Source of the DNA: Thermoplasmata archaeon
Lineage (GTDB): Archaea; Thermoplasmatota; Thermoplasmata; SG8-5; JAGLSY01
NCBI GenBank assembly: GCA_023135545.1
Contig: JAGLSY010000229.1
Location: 1 to 6,867 of the forward strand
DNA: 6,867 nucleotides
Direction: 5' to 3'
A program made the position numbers and the translations under genes. Positions 5,326-6,867 of the stretch are shown piece after piece (the first letter of the stretch is position 1; each line of letters begins with the position of its first letter). The notes beneath the pieces were generated by a model that was not told where the DNA came from, did not search any database, and was given only the letters and a program-made list of their open reading frames with translations.

Positions 5326-5451
5326 ATGGGTTACTATTATGTATGTAATAAGGGGGTTGCCAAGGCCAAAGATTGTCCAACTAAATCTATCTACAATTGC
5401 ATTCAGATGAATTTAGTTTCATTAATACAGTATAACATGGTGTATAACTAG
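5326..5451 (+). CDS. Doubtful 41-codon ORF in the divergent region
   Basis: ATG at 5326 to TAG at 5449-5451 encodes 41 residues beginning MGYYYVCNKG, with three cysteines (C7, C17, C25) in the first 25 residues and a hydrophobic stretch LVSLIQY near the end. It starts about 20 nt after the start predicted from the TATA-like box at 5275. There is no Shine-Dalgarno, the base composition is like the surrounding AT-rich spacer, and an ORF of this length is expected by chance. I do not recognise the protein. Two regulatory-looking repeats lie within or across the end of it, which weakens the coding case. Confidence 0.15.
   Translation: MGYYYVCNKGVAKAKDCPTKSIYNCIQMNLVSLIQYNMVYN
5379..5418. repeat. 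Imperfect palindrome in the divergent promoter region
   Basis: AACTAAAT (5379-5386) and ATTTAGTT (5411-5418) are perfect inverted repeats. Inside them TCT (5390-5392) and AGA (5405-5407) also match, with a 3-base segment between that has one mismatch and one G-T pair, leaving a 12-base centre. Size and position between two divergent promoters suit an operator for a dimeric regulator, or a hairpin if transcribed from the 5275 box. Confidence 0.4.
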
Positions 5452-5459
5452 GTTATAAA
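5431..5459 (+). repeat. Three phased TATAA(C/A) boxes upstream of the GTPase promoter
   Basis: TATAAC at 5431, TATAAC at 5443 and TATAAA at 5454 are spaced 12 and 11 bases apart, about one helical turn, and end 10 bases before the GTPase TATA box. They could be regulator sites on one face of the DNA, alternative TATA boxes, or a chance product of AT-rich sequence. Confidence 0.35.
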
Positions 5460-5468
5460 CGCCATATA

Positions 5469-5481
5469 CTTATATATTAAA
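5469..5481 (+). promoter_or_regulatory. TATA box of the GTPase gene
   Basis: CTTATATATTAAA is the strongest TATA element before this gene. Transcription is expected to begin near 5500, giving a leader of about 67 nt, unlike the leaderless arrangement inferred for the genes at 323 and 982 but in line with the clear Shine-Dalgarno here. Confidence 0.6.
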
Positions 5482-5553
5482 AACCCGACTTAGATAAAGT
5501 TCCGAAGGGATCCGATGGGTTAGGGCTTGGATATGATTCAATAATGTCAATTT

Positions 5554-5558
5554 GGAGG
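5554..5558 (+). promoter_or_regulatory. Shine-Dalgarno for the GTPase gene
   Basis: GGAGG lies 8 bases before the ATG at 5567 and fixes this start. Confidence 0.75.
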
Positions 5559-5566
5559 AAAGATAG

Positions 5567-6430
5567 ATGTCGATAATAAAAAGGAACATTGTACTTGTTG
5601 GCGATGCTTCCGTGGGCAAAACCAGTTTGGTAAGGCGTTTCGTGATAGATGAATTCAGCGACAAATACATCACGACAATCGGTTTGAAGGTGACGAAAAA
5701 GGAAATGGACATAGGCCCCGATTATGATAAAACGCACATGGTTTTGATGATATGGGATATAATCGGGCAGAAGGGGTATAAGTATACACAATCCCTATCA
5801 TTCAAAGGTGTTAACGGCGCATTATTGGTGGCGGACCTGACAAGAAAGGATACCCTGGACAGCCTTCTCGGGTATTGGATACCCTTGATAGTAAAGATGG
5901 TTGGTCCAGTTCCTTTGATTTTTCTTGGGAACAAGGCAGACCTCAAGAACGAAGCCCAGTTCGGACTCGAGGAAATCAAATCTGTGGCTCAGAAAAGTGA
6001 GAACTTTGGATCGACCAATGAATGCTTTTTGACAAGTGCCAAGACAGGCGAGAATGTCGAGGAGGCTTTCGTTCGTATGGCCGAGTTTACTAAAGAGAGA
6101 CATTCAAAGCCTATGCTGGACCTCTCATGGAACCTTATGCAAAAGGACGAGATTTTTACCCTCCAGGATGTAGTCGATCACATCATCGCTGATTTTTCCG
6201 AACAGTTCGGCGGGATCGAACATGCTACCCCTATAGTCAAGTTCCAGTTGCAAGCCGCCGATCTCAGTCTGGACAAGCCCAATGAGGTCGCGGTTGTTAA
6301 ATTCGTGGAAAATTTGGCAAATATCGAAAGCAGTTTTAAAACGGTCGAAGAGGTGAATAAGAACAGAACCAACAGGCTTCAGTTGTTTGGTTACAAGCAA
6401 GAGAACCTTTACAAGGACGAGGGCCTATGA
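5567..6430 (+). CDS. Ras/Rab-like small GTPase with a C-terminal helical extension
   Basis: The 287-residue protein has a complete small-GTPase domain at about residues 5-177. G1 is GDASVGKT (12-19); the switch I region is YITTIG with T36/T37 (G2); G3 is WDIIGQ (D64, G67, catalytic-type Q68); G4 is NKAD (122-125); G5 is SAK (157-159). The order FSDKYITTIGLKV followed by WDxxGQ resembles Rab rather than bacterial Era or FeoB types. G3 reads DIIG, not the common DTAG, and K69 replaces the usual Glu. Residues about 182-287 form a predicted mainly helical extension that I cannot assign. There is no C-terminal cysteine motif, so eukaryote-style prenylation is unlikely and no membrane segment is seen. 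It presumably switches an unknown cellular process through GTP hydrolysis. The next gene follows after 54 bases on the same strand, likely the same transcript. Confidence 0.9.
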   Translation: MSIIKRNIVLVGDASVGKTSLVRRFVIDEFSDKYITTIGLKVTKKEMDIGPDYDKTHMVLMIWDIIGQKGYKYTQSLSFKGVNGALLVADLTRKDTLDSLLGYWIPLIVKMVGPVPLIFLGNKADLKNEAQFGLEEIKSVAQKSENFGSTNECFLTSAKTGENVEEAFVRMAEFTKERHSKPMLDLSWNLMQKDEIFTLQDVVDHIIADFSEQFGGIEHATPIVKFQLQAADLSLDKPNEVAVVKFVENLANIESSFKTVEEVNKNRTNRLQLFGYKQENLYKDEGL

Positions 6431-6472
6431 ATAATCTGATGTATGTTGCCTGGCCAAAGCTCAGTATGATGT

Positions 6473-6477
6473 GGTGA
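6473..6477 (+). promoter_or_regulatory. GGTGA ribosome binding site of the helical-repeat gene
   Basis: GGTGA, 7 bases before the ATG at 6485, matches the part of the 16S tail complementary to GGTGAT. An in-frame stop at 6467-6469 rules out a much earlier start. Confidence 0.55.
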
Positions 6478-6484
6478 CTATTTC

Positions 6485-6867
6485 ATGGCGAAGAAGGATA
6501 AAATCTCAAAACAGGTGAAAGTCAAGGTCGAAAAAGCCAAAAGGCTAATCCGGGATGCCAAGAGGAGCGGAGCAGAGGTAAAAACCGCCACGGAGATGTT
6601 ATCCTCGGCAGAAAAACACATAAAGAAAGGTGATGAACAAGGTGCATTGGATCTTGTCGCGAAGATCGATATCGAAATCAAACAGGCCAAGGGGAGGAAA
6701 AGGTACGAGGTGATGATCGACAACACCTTGCCGACTATAGATAAAGCAAAAAAGGTGGGTGCGGATGTTCAGGCCGCGGAGGAGGAGCTGGATAAGGCAC
6801 GCGCAGCTCTTGATGAATGGCTTTTTGGAGAGGCTCATGAACATATCAAGAAAGCAAGACAAATGGC
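6485..6867 (+). CDS. Charged all-helical repeat protein, N-terminal part
   Basis: Open to the end of the window; 127 codons are visible and the rest is missing. I do not recognise a named family. The sequence is rich in Lys, Glu and Ala, has almost no Pro or Gly outside turns, no signal peptide and no membrane segment, and starts MAKKDKISKQ. Two copies of a helical unit are visible. The motif AKRSGAEVKTATEML at residue 25 and AKKVGADVQAAEEEL at residue 88 are 63 residues apart, each followed by a helix, a short turn and a second helix with A-x-x-x-I spacing. This is a TPR-like or coiled-coil pattern typical of protein-binding scaffolds. It follows the GTPase gene by 54 bases on the same strand with no evident promoter between, so a role as partner or scaffold for the GTPase is a reasonable guess only. 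Confidence 0.7.
   Translation, partial: MAKKDKISKQVKVKVEKAKRLIRDAKRSGAEVKTATEMLSSAEKHIKKGDEQGALDLVAKIDIEIKQAKGRKRYEVMIDNTLPTIDKAKKVGADVQAAEEELDKARAALDEWLFGEAHEHIKKARQM

Noticed and set aside
5365..5400. tRNA-like GCCAAGG segment followed by ATTGT/ACAAT inverted repeat
   Set aside because: No cloverleaf can be built; the 5-bp repeat is expected by chance.
6599..6862. - strand ORFs opposite the helical-repeat gene
   Set aside because: The + frame is open through the window end with a ribosome site and a clear repeat pattern; the - frames show no family features.

Overview
This is archaeal chromosomal DNA, most likely from a euryarchaeote of the Thermoplasmata type. The evidence is an archaeal/eukaryotic-type L1-P0-P1 ribosomal stalk operon, an archaeal AMMECR1 protein, TATA-box promoters with A-rich BRE-like upstream sequence, Shine-Dalgarno sites matching an archaeal 16S tail (AAGGAGGT, GGTGA), and a Ras/Rab-like small GTPase. 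The phylum-level call is inference from gene content and style; no 16S rRNA is present.

Layout. Positions 1-2833 (+ strand): the C-terminal end of a site-2-type (M50) intramembrane metalloprotease; a secreted, single-membrane-pass protein with a beta-rich, possibly GOLD-like outer domain; an AMMECR1-domain protein; and dihydroorotase (PyrC), whose start lies inside the end of the AMMECR1 gene. Two of these genes have a TATA-like box about 25-27 nt before an internal Met that is also the best start on protein grounds, which suggests leaderless transcripts. Positions 2834-3145 hold no gene but are packed with nested inverted repeats and look like a structured RNA. Positions 3146-5133 (- strand) hold the operon L1 -> P0 -> P1, with L1 and P0 overlapping by one base and P1 having its own strong Shine-Dalgarno. 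The roughly 60-nt L1 leader can form two mutually exclusive hairpins. Positions 5134-5566 are a divergent control region with promoters for both sides, an imperfect palindrome, three phased TATAA(C/A) boxes and a doubtful 41-codon ORF. Positions 5567-6867 (+) hold the small GTPase with an uncharacterised C-terminal extension of about 105 residues, followed by the start of a charged, all-helical repeat protein that runs off the window.

Functionally, the ribosomal operon supplies the L1 stalk and the P0/P1 GTPase-activating stalk, and PyrC is the third step of pyrimidine synthesis. The GTPase and the helical-repeat protein are close neighbours on the same strand and may work together. The most interesting unexplained elements are the structured 300-nt spacer, the GTPase/helical-repeat pair, the L1 leader and the secreted membrane protein next to the intramembrane protease.
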